Shown: positions 27,009-37,416, numbered from the stretch's first letter. The stretch is 64,000 bases of DNA from Rubrivivax sp. (GCA_024641945.1 JAHECD010000002.1:25260-89259); one strand, 5' to 3'. Program-made: numbers and translations. The notes: a model not told the origin generated them from the sequence alone.

Positions 27009-29486
27009 ATGTGGCAAATTGCCGCACCGCCTCGCGGCCTTCGGCGCGCCGGTGAGGACGCCGACCCGCCCGTGCCCACGTCAGCGAAAAAATCCCTGCC
27101 CCAGCGTCATCGCTCTTCACGTACTCGCACGTTCGGGCGGCTGGCGCCGCTGGGGGCTGCGGTGCTTGCGTCGATGGGCGTGTTCGCGGCCGAGGACGAG
27201 CATTTTGCGCCGCTGAAGGTGCAGCAGTCCTTGACACCGCCAGACCGGCGCGACGCTGCCGCCGCACCGGCCATCATCAGCGCGGATGCGCTCAGCGGAC
27301 GCCCCGAAATCGATAGCGTCGCCGAGGGAAACGTCGAGTTCCGGCGTGCCGGCGTCGTGCTGCGCGCCGACCGCCTGTCGTACTCGAGCGCCGACGACAC
27401 TGCGGTCGCGCGCGGGCACGTCAGGATTTCGCGTGAAGGCGCCATCTATTCCGGTCCTGAACTGCAGTTGAAGGTGCAGCGCTTCGAGGGGTACTTCCTG
27501 CAGCCGGTTTTCGACTTCCCGCGCATTGGCGCTGGCGGCCGTGCCGACCGCATCGACTTCATCGACAGCACGCGCGCAACGGCTACCAACGCCCTTTACA
27601 CGAGTTGCCCGCGCGATGGCTCGGGCGACCCCGACTGGTTGCTCACGACGCGCAGCATTCGCCTTGATTTCGCCGCCAACGAGGGTGTGGCCCAGGGAGC
27701 CGTGTTGCGCTTTCTGGGTGTACCGATCCTCGCGGCGCCCAGCTTGAGCTTCCCCCTCACCGACGCGCGCAAGTCGGGGTGGTTGCCGCCCAACCTGAAT
27801 ATCGACAACCGGGGCGGCGTCGAACTGTCGGTGCCGTACTACTGGAATATCGCGCCGAACCGTGACGCGACCATCACGCCGCGCGTGGCGACGCGCCGGG
27901 GGCTCGGCGTGGATACCGAGTTCCGCTATCTGGAGCGTCGGTTCGAAGGCAACATCGGGCTGGATCTGCTGCCGTACGACCGCGTGGCGGGCCAGAGTCG
28001 ACATTTGCTGCGCATCAAGCACGAAGGCGAGGTCGGCGGGGCCAGTGGAAACTGGGGGACCACCCGCTACCAACTCGGTGGCGTCAGGGTCTCCGACGAC
28101 GATTGGTGGAAAGACTTCCCGCGCACCACCCCGTCGGTGTCGCCGCGCCTGCTGCCACAACGGGCCGAAATCGTGCGCCCGTTTGTCTGGGCGACGGGCG
28201 AAGGGCAGGTTTACGCCAAGGCGGCCCATTGGCAAGTGCTGCAGTCCGCCGATGCCATCGTCTCCCCGTACCAACGCAGCCCGCAGCTGGGTATGCGCGT
28301 GAAGTCGGCTTTTGGGCCGGGGCTCGAGTTCGATGCGGAAACCGAGTTCAACCGGTTCACGCTGCCGGGCATGCATGCGGCCGACGTGGGCCGGCCAGAG
28401 GGTTCGCGCTGGCACCTGCTGGGTTCGTTGTCACGCCCCTGGCGCGAAGCCGCGTGGTGGATCGTGCCCCGGCTCGCCGTCAATTCCGCGATCTACGCGG
28501 CAGACGGCCGACCGAACGTGACACGCACGATTCCCACGATCAGCCTCGATGCGGGTGCGGAATTCGAGCGCGAGACCACAGCGTTCGGCCGCTCGCTGCG
28601 GCAGACGCTGGAGCCGCGCGTGCACTACACGCGCACACCGTTTCGTGACCAGAGCGGACTCCCGAACTTCGATGCGGCCGGCAAGGATTTCAACTTCTCG
28701 TCGATCTATTCCGACAACGCGTGGTCGGGTATCGACCGTGTTTCGGATTCGCACCAACTCACGGTCGGCGCGGTCACGCGGCTCGTCGGCGCCAACGATG
28801 GAGCCGAGCTGCTTCGCCTGGGGCTGGTGCAGCGGATATTGTTCCGGCCCCAGCAGGTGACGCCTGACGATACGAACCCTGCTGCCGATGCGGCCCTGCC
28901 GCTGACGCGCAGGCTGTCGGACGTGCTGCTGATCGGCTCGACGAATGTGATCCCGCGCTGGACCTTCGATGCATCGTTGCGATACAACGCAGACAGCCAA
29001 CGTCCTGTCCGCTCGATCTTGTCGGCGCGATATTCGCCCGGCGAGTTCCGTACGGTCAGCGCCACCTATCGCTACACACGCGGGCAAAGCGAACTCATCG
29101 ATGTCGGTTGGCAGTGGCCGATTGCGGGCTCTGGCGCAGAAAGGGCAAGCACCGACTCGGCGCCGAAAGCCGCTTCGTCCAGCGCCAGTTGCTCTGGGCG
29201 GCTGTACAGCGTCGGTCGGGTGAACTACAGCATGCGCGACAGCCGGATCACCGATTCGCTGCTCGGCCTCGAATACGACGCCGGCTGCTGGATCGGCCGG
29301 ATCGTTGCCGAGCGGCTGTCGACGGGCCGGGCAGAGGCGACGACACGCTTGCTGCTGCAGCTCGAGCTCGTCGGGCTGTCTCGGCTGGGGTCGAACCCCC
29401 TGCGGGTCTTGAAGGACAATATCCCCGGATACCGGCTGCTCCGCGATGAGCGCATCGATCCTTCCGGACTAACGACCTATGACTGA
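27009..29486 (+). CDS. lptD: LPS-assembly protein LptD (outer-membrane translocon)
   Basis: Protein of 825 residues from ATG 27009. GTG 27072 is an alternative giving a cleaner signal peptide (hydrophobic core LAPLGAAVLASMGVFA). The N-terminal periplasmic beta-jellyroll (OstA-like, about residues 85-190) contains ISADALSGRPEIDSVAEGNVEFRR-type LptA repeats, shortened here to the core DSVAEGNVEF. The beta-barrel domain follows, with the conserved YYWNIAPN and the cysteines of TSCPRD near residue 200. LptD with LptE inserts LPS into the outer leaflet; lptE is also in this window at 42351. The gene overlaps surA by 8 bases. Confidence 0.95.
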   Translation: MWQIAAPPRGLRRAGEDADPPVPTSAKKSLPQRHRSSRTRTFGRLAPLGAAVLASMGVFAAEDEHFAPLKVQQSLTPPDRRDAAAAPAIISADALSGRPEIDSVAEGNVEFRRAGVVLRADRLSYSSADDTAVARGHVRISREGAIYSGPELQLKVQRFEGYFLQPVFDFPRIGAGGRADRIDFIDSTRATATNALYTSCPRDGSGDPDWLLTTRSIRLDFAANEGVAQGAVLRFLGVPILAAPSLSFPLTDARKSGWLPPNLNIDNRGGVELSVPYYWNIAPNRDATITPRVATRRGLGVDTEFRYLERRFEGNIGLDLLPYDRVAGQSRHLLRIKHEGEVGGASGNWGTTRYQLGGVRVSDDDWWKDFPRTTPSVSPRLLPQRAEIVRPFVWATGEGQVYAKAAHWQVLQSADAIVSPYQRSPQLGMRVKSAFGPGLEFDAETEFNRFTLPGMHAADVGRPEGSRWHLLGSLSRPWREAAWWIVPRLAVNSAIYAADGRPNVTRTIPTISLDAGAEFERETTAFGRSLRQTLEPRVHYTRTPFRDQSGLPNFDAAGKDFNFSSIYSDNAWSGIDRVSDSHQLTVGAVTRLVGANDGAELLRLGLVQRILFRPQQVTPDDTNPAADAALPLTRRLSDVLLIGSTNVIPRWTFDASLRYNADSQRPVRSILSARYSPGEFRTVSATYRYTRGQSELIDVGWQWPIAGSGAERASTDSAPKAASSSASCSGRLYSVGRVNYSMRDSRITDSLLGLEYDAGCWIGRIVAERLSTGRAEATTRLLLQLELVGLSRLGSNPLRVLKDNIPGYRLLRDERIDPSGLTTYD

Positions 29487-30852
29487 ATTGAACGCCCGGT
29501 TCCGCAAGACCGCGCTCGCGCTGGCTGCCATGGTGGCTTTCATGGGGGCGGGCGAGGCATCCGCGCAGACGCGACCGACGGCCACCGACCGTGCGGCGAC
29601 GCGTGCCGCCGACCGCGCCACCAGCCGTCCCGGCGATTACATCGTCGCCATCGTCAACCAGGAGTTGGTCACGGCGGTCGAGGTCGAGCTGCGCACGAAG
29701 CGCGTGCGCGAGGAAGCTGCCCGTACCGGGCAGCGGTTGCCATCCGACGATGTGCTGCGGCAGCAGGTCGTGGACGCGCTGGTCGAGGAGCGTGTGATCC
29801 TGACTTTTTCGCGCGAGAGTGGCGCACGTGTCGACGATGCGGAGCTCGATCGCGCGGTCCAGACGGTGGCGGCGCAGAACCAGCTGACGACCATCGATCA
29901 ACTGCGCGAACGCCTTCGTTCCGAAGGCATCGACTTCGCGCGTTTTCGCTCCAACCTGAGCGACCAGATGCTCGTGGAGCGCACCCGAGAGCGCGAGGTG
30001 TATCAGCGCATCCGGGTCACCGATGCCGACATCGACAAGTTGCTCGACGAGCAGCGTGCGGCGGCATCGTCGGACATTGCATTGAACATCGCACAGATTC
30101 TCGTGACGGTGCCAGAGGGCGCGAGCGACGCCGTGGTCGCCGAACGCCGCGCCCGCGCCGAGGCGGCACTCGCTCGCGTTCAGGGCGGCGAGGCCTTCGA
30201 CGCGGTGGCGCGTGATGTCTCCGAGGACAGCAACCGCCAGCGCGGCGGCGAGATCGGGGCAAGGCCGGCTTCGCGCCTTCCCGACCTGTTCGTGGAAGCC
30301 ACGCGAACCCTCAAGGAGGGCGAGATCGCGCCCGCGCTGGCGCGCAGCGGCGCGGGCTTCCACGTGCTAAAGGTGGTGGCCCGCGAGGACGGCAGCGGGC
30401 CCCGCGTGACGCAGACCCATGCCCGACATATTCTGCTGCGGCCATCGGCACAGATGAGCGCGGAGCAAGCACAGGCCCGACTTGCCCAATACCGTTTGCA
30501 GATCGAAAGCGGCGCACGCAAGTTCGAAGACCTGGCGCGCCAATTCTCGGAAGACGGATCGGCCTCGCAGGGAGGGGATCTCGGGTGGGCATCGCCCGGC
30601 GTGATGGTTCCCGAATTCGAGGACGCGATGAACCGCTTGCCGATCGGCGGGTTGTCGGAGCCCGTCGCGTCACGATTCGGCGTGCACCTGTTGCAGGTGC
30701 TCGAACGGCGCCAGATCAGTGTCGACCCGAAACAACTGCGTGAGCAGGCGCGCAATACCTTGCGTGAGCAGAAGTTTGATGCAGCCTATAACGAATGGGT
30801 GCGAGAACTGCGTGCGCGCGCCTATATCGAGATGCGCGACCCGCCACTCTGA
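29479..30852 (+). CDS. surA: Periplasmic chaperone/peptidyl-prolyl isomerase SurA
   Basis: Protein of 457 residues with a signal peptide ending near GEASA (residue 30). The SurA N-terminal domain ([15 protein letters not shown]) is followed by two parvulin domains: the first around [12 protein letters not shown] (weaker, and shown in E. coli to be inactive), the second starting at [10 protein letters not shown] with [19 protein letters not shown]. SurA escorts outer-membrane proteins, including LptD, to the BAM complex. The start overlaps the lptD end by 8 bases, which suggests translational coupling of client and chaperone. Confidence 0.96.
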   Translation: MTELNARFRKTALALAAMVAFMGAGEASAQTRPTATDRAATRAADRATSRPGDYIVAIVNQELVTAVEVELRTKRVREEAARTGQRLPSDDVLRQQVVDALVEERVILTFSRESGARVDDAELDRAVQTVAAQNQLTTIDQLRERLRSEGIDFARFRSNLSDQMLVERTREREVYQRIRVTDADIDKLLDEQRAAASSDIALNIAQILVTVPEGASDAVVAERRARAEAALARVQGGEAFDAVARDVSEDSNRQRGGEIGARPASRLPDLFVEATRTLKEGEIAPALARSGAGFHVLKVVAREDGSGPRVTQTHARHILLRPSAQMSAEQAQARLAQYRLQIESGARKFEDLARQFSEDGSASQGGDLGWASPGVMVPEFEDAMNRLPIGGLSEPVASRFGVHLLQVLERRQISVDPKQLREQARNTLREQKFDAAYNEWVRELRARAYIEMRDPPL

Positions 30853-30866
30853 GCGCCCATGATCTG

Positions 30867-31628
30867 GTGAAACACGCTCCCAGAAAGCGATTCGGGCAGC
30901 ATTTCCTGACGGACCAGGCCGTCATCGGGGCCATCGTCGATACGATCGATCCACGTGCCGGCCAGGCGCTGGTCGAGATCGGTCCCGGTCTCGGTGCGAT
31001 GACGTTTCCCCTGCTGGCGCGTTGTCGGTTGTTGACCGTGGTCGAACTGGATCGCGACCTGGCCGCCCGGCTTCGCAATCGTGCCGGCCTGACGGTCGTC
31101 GAGGCCGACGTGTTGAAGGTGGACTTCTCCGCGTTGGCGACACAGGCCGGACAGCCCCTGAGAGTCGTGGGGAACTTGCCGTACAACATCTCGACGCCGA
31201 TCTTGTTCCACCTCCTGGAGGCCGCCGCGGGTGTGGTGGACCAGCATTTCATGCTCCAGGCCGAAGTCGTCGACCGAATGGCCGCCGGGCCCGGCAGCAA
31301 GACTTATGGCCGACTGAGCGTGATGCTGCAATGGCGTTATGACATCGAACGTGTGCTCGACGTGCCGCCAGAGGCGTTCGAGCCGCCGCCGGCAGTGGAG
31401 TCGGCCGTCGTCCGGATGGTGCCGCTGGCGTCGCCGCCGCTGCGCGACGACACGCTGCTGTCGGAAATCGTGACGAGTGCCTTCTCGCAGAGGCGCAAGC
31501 TGTTGCGCCACACACTCGGGCGATTGCTCGATCAAAAAAACTTCACCGGCAGCTTCGATACACAAAGACGTGCCGAAGAAGTGCCGGTGAGTGAATTTGT
31601 CGCGCTCGCGCGCGACCTCGAGAGGTAA
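30867..31628 (+). CDS. rsmA: 16S rRNA A1518/A1519 dimethyltransferase RsmA (KsgA)
   Basis: Protein of 253 residues from GTG 30867, which gives the standard N-terminus [13 protein letters not shown]. The longer frame to 30795 overlaps surA and is not needed. SAM-binding motif I is [13 protein letters not shown] near residue 40, the acidic residue is in VVELDRDL and the catalytic motif is NLPYNIS near residue 105. RsmA dimethylates two adjacent adenines of helix 45 late in 30S assembly. The gene follows surA by 14 bases. The pdxA gene that lies between surA and rsmA in many proteobacteria is missing here. Confidence 0.96.
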   Translation: MKHAPRKRFGQHFLTDQAVIGAIVDTIDPRAGQALVEIGPGLGAMTFPLLARCRLLTVVELDRDLAARLRNRAGLTVVEADVLKVDFSALATQAGQPLRVVGNLPYNISTPILFHLLEAAAGVVDQHFMLQAEVVDRMAAGPGSKTYGRLSVMLQWRYDIERVLDVPPEAFEPPPAVESAVVRMVPLASPPLRDDTLLSEIVTSAFSQRRKLLRHTLGRLLDQKNFTGSFDTQRRAEEVPVSEFVALARDLER

Positions 31629-31631
31629 CGA

Positions 31632-31838
31632 CTACGCTGCGTTGAGCCACGCCGCCGTGTCGAAGGCGCTGCTCATCATCGGCATGTTCATTCCGAAGTT
31701 GGGGTTGACGCCATTCTTGGGCGCAACCACCTTGGGGGTGGGCTTCGCCACGATTGCGTTGTCTGCCTGGGCCGTCTCAGCAGCCCGCTCCCATGACCCG
31801 ATTTCCAGGGAGCGGGCTACTGAAAAGAATAGAAACAT
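31632..31838 (-). CDS. Hypothetical 68-residue protein downstream of barstar
   Basis: A short frame overlapping the last 22 bases of the barstar gene. I include it because the codons of its C-terminal part are those of native genes (GCC, AAG, GTG, GGC, CCC, AAC), and it closes 3 bases from the rsmA stop. The protein has a polar middle (AKPTPKVVAPKNGVNP) and a Met-rich end (GMNMPMMSSAFDTAAWL). No family is recognised. The first 20 codons lie on the hairpin described at 31782-31818, which makes the start doubtful; a shorter product or a gene remnant is possible. Confidence 0.35.
   Translation of the reverse strand: MFLFFSVARSLEIGSWERAAETAQADNAIVAKPTPKVVAPKNGVNPNFGMNMPMMSSAFDTAAWLNAA
31782..31818. 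repeat. Perfect 11-bp inverted repeat covering the barstar stop codon
   Basis: AGCCCGCTCCC (31782-31792) and GGGAGCGGGCT (31808-31818) form a perfect 11-bp stem with a 15-base loop. The outer arm includes two bases of the barstar TAG (31817-31819). No U-run follows on either strand, so it is not a textbook intrinsic terminator. It may still end or protect the ribonuclease/barstar message. Confidence 0.55.
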
Positions 31839-32212
31839 CGGAACGGTATTCGTCGTTCGGCCCAGAAGTCGGCCGCATCGCGGAAGACGTCGAGCAACTG
31901 CTCCCGGGCTTCGCGATCGAAGCGGGGGTTGTCGGGCAGTTGCTCAAGCACGACGACAAAGCCCGGTTGCTGGCCCGCCTTGTTCACGAGGTCGGTCATG
32001 CAGTCGTACAAGGCGTCGAGATTCTTGCCGAAGTGCTCCGGGAAGGTAAAGGCCTTCGCGATGCTCTCCAGCGCGTCCTGCTTGCCCTGGGCGTTTGCCA
32101 GGTTGGCATATAGGAAATGTTGGCCGGCTGCCTGCGCGGCTTCCATCAGATCTTCGACCCGGTACGCCCGTATGGACTGGACGATATTGGGCCGGATGGT
32201 CTGCAACTGCAT
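31817..32212 (-). CDS. Barstar-family ribonuclease inhibitor
   Basis: Protein of 131 residues. The barstar fold is recognised from YRVEDLMEAAQAAGQHFLYA, then FTFPEHFGKNLDALYDCMTDL, the helix-loop that plugs the ribonuclease active site and contains the conserved GKNLDAL with its Asp, and VVVLEQLPD. It has no signal peptide and acts in the cytosol, protecting the cell from the exported ribonuclease encoded 54 bases upstream on the same strand. N-terminal residues 1-15 are an extension over Bacillus barstar. The assignment is firm. Confidence 0.92.
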   Translation of the reverse strand: MQLQTIRPNIVQSIRAYRVEDLMEAAQAAGQHFLYANLANAQGKQDALESIAKAFTFPEHFGKNLDALYDCMTDLVNKAGQQPGFVVVLEQLPDNPRFDREAREQLLDVFRDAADFWAERRIPFRCFYSFQ

Positions 32213-32266
32213 GGTCGCGTTCCCCCTTCAAGTCATCAAAGAAATCTGTGATTCGATCCCCGTCGG

Positions 32267-32677
32267 TCACTGCACGATGCGGTTGAAGCTCGTGTAGTGG
32301 TCGCCGGTGTAGTAACAAGCATCGGGCTGCGCAGGCGCCGAGCCGCCGCAAACGATGCGCCGCGCTCCGCGGTCGCGCGACCCCGGTGTCTTGACGGTGT
32401 ACTCGCGGTAATAGCCCCGGCGCTGTCGCGGCAGCAATCGCTCACGATTTCCGAATACGACGCCGTCCTTGGCAAAAGGAAATGGGCCGCCGCCCAGAAT
32501 GAGCCGATGCGTCTGCTGTGCTTCCGCGGGCAACGACGACAGCGTCACGCCGTCTGAATTCCGAAGTGTGTCTTTGCCCCATGCCGCGGGTGCCAAGCCG
32601 AATGGCGACACCAAGAGAAGAGCGAGCGCTAACTTTGGAAGAGACCGCCTCGTCGCCGAATTGCCTGACCGGACCAC
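32267..32677 (-). CDS. Exported barnase/RNase N1-family ribonuclease
   Basis: Protein of 136 residues from GTG 32677, supported by GAGGG eight bases upstream; the longer frame to 32746 adds an unlikely charged extension. The signal peptide (hydrophobic core LALALLLVSPFGLAP) ends near residue 34. The catalytic set of microbial guanyl-type ribonucleases is visible: Glu 92 in YYREYTV, Arg 106/107 in RGARRIV and His 127 in TGDHYTSF. Cys 110 and Cys 121 could form a disulfide. A TTA codon and a less GC-rich flank set it slightly apart from its neighbours. Paired with barstar downstream. Confidence 0.92.
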   Translation of the reverse strand: MVRSGNSATRRSLPKLALALLLVSPFGLAPAAWGKDTLRNSDGVTLSSLPAEAQQTHRLILGGGPFPFAKDGVVFGNRERLLPRQRRGYYREYTVKTPGSRDRGARRIVCGGSAPAQPDACYYTGDHYTSFNRIVQ

Positions 32678-32882
32678 GGGGTAACCCTCAAAACAAGACT
32701 GTGGATGGTACCGGATCGGCCGAATTTCCTCAATAGCCCGCCTCAATTTGGGGCGGACGCAAGAAGATTATCAGTGAATGCTTACATCCCGCGAGATTCC
32801 GCCATGTTGTGGCTGCCCCACGATCGCGTCGCCAATGCACCCTTACACGCCGCATCTGCAATTCGATATACCTGAACGGTCG

Positions 32883-35177
32883 TCATCGGACCGCATTCGC
32901 ATCTGCGACGGTGAGGGCGGTCATGTTCACGATACGGCGTACGGTGGCCGACGGCGTCAGGATGTGCACCGGCTTGGCAGCGCCCAGCAGCACGGGGCCT
33001 ATGGCGATCCCGCCACCGGCGGCCGTCTTCAGCAGGTTGTAGCTGATGTTGGCGGCATCGATGTTCGGCAGTACCAGCAAGTTGGCCTCCCCCGTGAGCG
33101 CACTGCGGGGCATCAGTTCGCGCCGATAGGGGGCATCCAGGGCCGTGTCGCCATGCATTTCGCCGTCGACCTCCAGCCAGGGTGCGCGTTGCTGAACAAG
33201 CGCCAGCGCCTCGCGCATCTTGACGGCCGAGGGTTGATTGCTGGAGCCGAAGTTGCTGTGTGAGAGCAGCGCCGCCTTGGGGAGCAACCCGAACCGGCGC
33301 ATCTCCTCGGCAGCCAGCACGGTGATTTCGGCCAACTGACTGGCACTCGGGTCGTAGTTGATGTGCGTATCGACCAGGAAGACCTGTCGCCCGGGCAGGA
33401 TCAGCCCGTTCATGCACGCGTACGTGTCCACACCTGCGCGCTTGCCGATGATCTGGTCGATGTGCTGCAGGTGTTGCGCGGTCGTGCCCCAGGTCCCGCA
33501 GATCAACCCGTCCACCTCCCCCTTGTGGAGCAACATGGATCCGACCAATGTCAGGCGCCTGCGCATTTCGATCTTGGCGAGTTGGGTCGTGACGCCCTTT
33601 CGCTCGGTCAGGCGGTGGTAGGTCATCCAGTAGTCGCGATATCGAGGGTCGTCGTCGATGTTGACGACCTCGTAGTCGCGGCCGGCCTGGAGCCGGAGTC
33701 CCAGCATGTCGATGCGGGCCGCGATCTGGGCTGCGCGCCCGACCAGCCACGGGCGCGCGAGGCCTTCGTCCACCATGACCTGCACGGCACGCAGCACACG
33801 TCGGTCCTCGCCTTCGGCGAACGCCACATTCTTGCGCTCGGCGCGCTTGGCGACGGCATAGATCGGCTTCATCGTCGTGCCCGAGGCATAGACGAAGGCC
33901 TGCAGCTTGTCGCGATAGGCGTCGAAGTCGGCCACGGGGCGCCGGGCCACGCCCGAATCTGCCGCGGCCTTCGCCACGGCCGGCGCGATCATCATCATCA
34001 GGCGCGGATCAAACGGCTTGGGAATGAGGTATTCCGGGCCAAAGCTCAGCGTGGCCCCGGCATAGGCCGACGCGACGACGTCGTTCTGCTCGGCCTGTGC
34101 CAATTCGGCGATGGCGTGCACCGCCGCGATTTCCATCGCGTCCGTGATCGTGGTGGCGCCGCAATCGAGGGCACCACGGAAGATGTACGGGAAGCACAGG
34201 ACGTTGTTGACCTGGTTCGGGTAGTCGGTGCGCCCGGTGGCCATGATGGCGTCGTCACGAACGGTCTTGACAAGTTCCGGCATGATTTCGGGCGTCGGAT
34301 TGGCCAGCGCAAAGATCAGCGGCTGTGCCGCCATCGCGGCCACCATGGTCGGCTTGAGGACACCCGCGGCCGAGAGGCCGAGAAAGACGTCCGCGCCAGC
34401 GATCACTTCTGCGAGCGTGCGCTGCGAAGTGGCCTGTGCAAACTCGACCTTGTCGGGGTCCATCAGCTCGGTGCGGCCCTTCCACACGACACCGGCCAGA
34501 TCAGTGACCCAGATGTTTTCCCGCGGGACCCCCAACTTGAGCAGTAGATTCAGGCACGCCAACGCCGCGGCTCCGGCGCCCGAAGTCACCAGCTTGATGT
34601 TCTTGATGTCCTTGCCGACGACCTTCAGGCCATTGAGCAAGGCCGCGCCGACCACGATGGCCGTGCCATGCTGGTCGTCGTGGAACACCGGGATCTTCAT
34701 GCGCTCGCGCAGCTTGCGCTCGACGTAGAAGCAATCCGGCGCCTTGATGTCTTCAAGATTGACGCCACCGAACGTCGGTTCGAGCGCGGCGATGATGTCG
34801 ACCAGCTTGTCGACGTCCCGTTCCTGGATTTCCAGATCGAAGACATCGATGCCGGCGAACTTCTTGAAAAGTACGCCTTTGCCCTCCATCACCGGCTTGG
34901 CGGCAAGCGGGCCGATATCGCCAAGACCCAACACTGCCGTCCCGTTGGTGACGACGGCCACCAGATTGCCACGAGACGTATAGCGGTAGGCGTTGGCCGG
35001 GTCCGTCACGATCTCCTCGCAGGCGGCGGCGACGCCGGGCGAATAGGCCAGTGCGAGGTCACGTTGATTCACGAGTTGCTTGGTCGGCGCAATCGCGATT
35101 TTCCCCGGCGTCGGGAATTCGTGATATTCCAGCGCAGCCTTGCGCAGTTCGTCGCGGGGTTCCAGATCGTTTGGCAT
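32883..35177 (-). CDS. maeB: NADP-dependent malic enzyme MaeB (malic enzyme-phosphotransacetylase fusion)
   Basis: Protein of 764 residues from ATG 35177; eight more residues are possible from 35201, but AAAGAGACA precedes 35177. The N-terminal malic enzyme part (to about 430) shows [47 protein letters not shown] and SGAGAAALA (NADP loop). The C-terminal part (about 430-764) is a phosphotransacetylase-like domain ([26 protein letters not shown]) that regulates the enzyme through acetyl-CoA. It decarboxylates malate to pyruvate with NADPH, supplying reducing power on C4 acids. It is divergent from a DctSR-like system. Confidence 0.96.
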   Translation of the reverse strand: MPNDLEPRDELRKAALEYHEFPTPGKIAIAPTKQLVNQRDLALAYSPGVAAACEEIVTDPANAYRYTSRGNLVAVVTNGTAVLGLGDIGPLAAKPVMEGKGVLFKKFAGIDVFDLEIQERDVDKLVDIIAALEPTFGGVNLEDIKAPDCFYVERKLRERMKIPVFHDDQHGTAIVVGAALLNGLKVVGKDIKNIKLVTSGAGAAALACLNLLLKLGVPRENIWVTDLAGVVWKGRTELMDPDKVEFAQATSQRTLAEVIAGADVFLGLSAAGVLKPTMVAAMAAQPLIFALANPTPEIMPELVKTVRDDAIMATGRTDYPNQVNNVLCFPYIFRGALDCGATTITDAMEIAAVHAIAELAQAEQNDVVASAYAGATLSFGPEYLIPKPFDPRLMMMIAPAVAKAAADSGVARRPVADFDAYRDKLQAFVYASGTTMKPIYAVAKRAERKNVAFAEGEDRRVLRAVQVMVDEGLARPWLVGRAAQIAARIDMLGLRLQAGRDYEVVNIDDDPRYRDYWMTYHRLTERKGVTTQLAKIEMRRRLTLVGSMLLHKGEVDGLICGTWGTTAQHLQHIDQIIGKRAGVDTYACMNGLILPGRQVFLVDTHINYDPSASQLAEITVLAAEEMRRFGLLPKAALLSHSNFGSSNQPSAVKMREALALVQQRAPWLEVDGEMHGDTALDAPYRRELMPRSALTGEANLLVLPNIDAANISYNLLKTAAGGGIAIGPVLLGAAKPVHILTPSATVRRIVNMTALTVADANAVR

Positions 35178-35346
35178 GGGATGTCTCTTTGGGCGGTCCA
35201 AGCATCAGGTCACACGAATCGAGTTCCTGGCGTGGTGTTCGAATGGGGCGCGGATTGTAGGGCGCAGTGTCCTGCGCCAGCGCCGCTTTGACCATGCGCG
35301 AAACTGCGTAGCGGCCCGCGCGCCGTACGCCGAATACTGATCCTGG

Positions 35347-37416
35347 ATGAGTACCGTGCCCGCAATGACACTTACTCCGGGTCCGCGCCCCACGCGCGCC
35401 CGGCGCCTGCTGCTGTGGGGCGCCTTGGTGCTTCTGCTGCTGGTGGCGCAAAGCCTGCTGGTGGTGATGACCGCGGCCTACGAGGCCGCCCGAATCCAGG
35501 ACCTGGCAGACACGGCCGCTGCCGAAGCCGCCGCAGACGTGCGGCGGGATGCTCTGCGCGCCGTCCAGGATCTGCAGGCGCTGACCTGGAGCGACGCCAC
35601 GTTGCCCGGTTGGTCCGATCGTGCTGTCGCCCAGATGCGGGCCAGACGCGAGGTCCTGCATGTCGAGCGGCGTGACCCGTCGATGGCCGTGCTCGAATCC
35701 GCAACCACGCCCTACGGCCCACCATTGTTTGCGCGCATGGCCCGCAACGACCTTGCGCTTGCGGCCGAACTGGCCTGTACTTCGGCGCGCCGGGCCGCCG
35801 CGCCGACCTTCTCGCCCAGCTATTTCGTGCCGCTCGCGGGGGGTGGCGGTACGGAAGTGATGGACCTGTGCCTGCCGGTGCAGGTCGCCGGTCGCGAGAC
35901 GGGCTTCGTCGTCGCCATCTTTTCCCTGGCGCAGATGCTCGACGGCGCGCTCGCGCCGGCGATGGCGCGCCGGCACGAGCTGACCTTTGTCGAAAGCGAC
36001 GGGGCCCGCCTGGCACGTGCCGGGGCAAAGCGTGGCGCAGGGGTTTACGTGGCCGAGCGGGTGGTCGACCTCCCTGGCAGGGCGCTGCAACTCAGGGCAG
36101 ACAGCACGGCCGGCCGGCCGAGCCTGATCCCGAACGTCGCTGTGGCGCTGGTGCTCGGGCTGTCGATCGCACTGTTTGGCGTCGTCCTGTTGCTGGCGCG
36201 CGATGTGCGTCGGCGCGCGCTGGCCGAACGTGCGCTCGCAGAATCGCTCGCGTTCCGCAAGGCGATGGAGGACTCGTTGTCGACCGGCATGCGCGCACGC
36301 GACCTCGACGGCCGGATCACCTACGTGAACCCTGCGTTCTGCGCGATGGTGGGCTACTCGGCAGACGAGCTCGGTGGGCAGTCGCCGCCGCCGTACTGGC
36401 CGCCGGAGCGGGTGGCGGAATATACCCAGCGCCAGACGGCTCGACTGGCTGGCAAATCCGGTGCCCCAGCGTCCGAAGCGGAGGTCGAAGGGCCTTCGCG
36501 CGCCGGCTTCGAGACGCTGTTCGTGCGACGCGGCGGGGAAAGGTTTCCCGTCATGATCTACGAGGCACCGCTCGTGGATGGCCACGGACGGCAGACCGGA
36601 TGGATGAGCGCAGTCGTCGACGTGAGCGAGCAGCGCAAGGTCGAGGACCTTTCGCGCCAGCAACAGGAACGGCTGCAGGCGACCGCGCGCCTGGCCACTG
36701 TGGGTGAAATGGCTTCTCTGCTCAGCCATGAGTTGAACCAGCCCCTTTCGGCCATTGCGAGCTATGCGAGTGGATCGCTCAACCTCGTCGAAGCGCCTGA
36801 CGCACAAACGCCCGCCCTGCTGAAGCAGGCGTTCGAGCGCATCGCCGAACAGGCCGAGCGTGCGGGGCGCGTGATCAAGAGCGTGCATGACTTCGTTCGC
36901 CGACGCGAGCAGCATCTCGAGGCGATCGGCGCCGATCGCCTGTTCGATTCGGTCCTGCCACTGATCCGGTTGCAGGCGCGCAAGAGTGGAGCGAACATTG
37001 CCATCGACCTCCCGGCGCGTGCCCCAGTGGTCCGATGCGACCGCACGATGGTCGAGCAGGTCTTGCTCAACTTGGCACGCAACGGCATCCAGGCCATGGA
37101 ATCGGCGACACCGCTGGGACAGCGCGTCTTGACATTGAGCGCCCGGCGCACCCACGATCGCTGGGTCACGTTCAGTGTCACCGATGCAGGCGCAGGCATT
37201 GCGCCGGAGGTGGCCGCACGACTCTTCACGCCCTTCTATTCCACGCGAAGCGAGGGCATGGGCCTGGGGCTCAGCCTGTGTCGAACGGTCATCGAGCAAC
37301 ACGGAGGGGCGCTGGATTTCGTGTCGCCTTTCCCCGCTGGCTCGCCGTCAGGCTGCCAGTTCCGGTTTACGCTACCGGCTGTCGGCGAGCCCAAGGTGCC
37401 GCCGGCCCATTCTTGA
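35347..37416 (+). CDS. Membrane PAS sensor histidine kinase, DctS/DctB-like
   Basis: Protein of 689 residues. Two membrane helices (21-42 and 261-284) flank a periplasmic sensor of about 215 residues with a double-PDC-like make-up. A cytoplasmic PAS domain (about 305-430) follows, then HisKA with phospho-acceptor His 461 (LLSHELNQPLSAIASYA) and an HATPase with LNLARNGIQAM, DAGAGIAPE, LFTPFYST and GLGLSLCRTVIEQHGG. The HELNQPL motif and the FixJ-type partner encoded next fit the DctS family of C4-dicarboxylate sensors. The divergent maeB supports that reading, but no dctPQM or dctA gene is in the window, so the ligand remains inferred. Confidence 0.9.
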   Translation: MSTVPAMTLTPGPRPTRARRLLLWGALVLLLLVAQSLLVVMTAAYEAARIQDLADTAAAEAAADVRRDALRAVQDLQALTWSDATLPGWSDRAVAQMRARREVLHVERRDPSMAVLESATTPYGPPLFARMARNDLALAAELACTSARRAAAPTFSPSYFVPLAGGGGTEVMDLCLPVQVAGRETGFVVAIFSLAQMLDGALAPAMARRHELTFVESDGARLARAGAKRGAGVYVAERVVDLPGRALQLRADSTAGRPSLIPNVAVALVLGLSIALFGVVLLLARDVRRRALAERALAESLAFRKAMEDSLSTGMRARDLDGRITYVNPAFCAMVGYSADELGGQSPPPYWPPERVAEYTQRQTARLAGKSGAPASEAEVEGPSRAGFETLFVRRGGERFPVMIYEAPLVDGHGRQTGWMSAVVDVSEQRKVEDLSRQQQERLQATARLATVGEMASLLSHELNQPLSAIASYASGSLNLVEAPDAQTPALLKQAFERIAEQAERAGRVIKSVHDFVRRREQHLEAIGADRLFDSVLPLIRLQARKSGANIAIDLPARAPVVRCDRTMVEQVLLNLARNGIQAMESATPLGQRVLTLSARRTHDRWVTFSVTDAGAGIAPEVAARLFTPFYSTRSEGMGLGLSLCRTVIEQHGGALDFVSPFPAGSPSGCQFRFTLPAVGEPKVPPAHS

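Noticed and set aside
30795..30866. 24-residue N-terminal extension of RsmA
   Set aside because: It overlaps the surA 3' end in another frame and is not part of the conserved RsmA N-terminus, which begins at the GTG.
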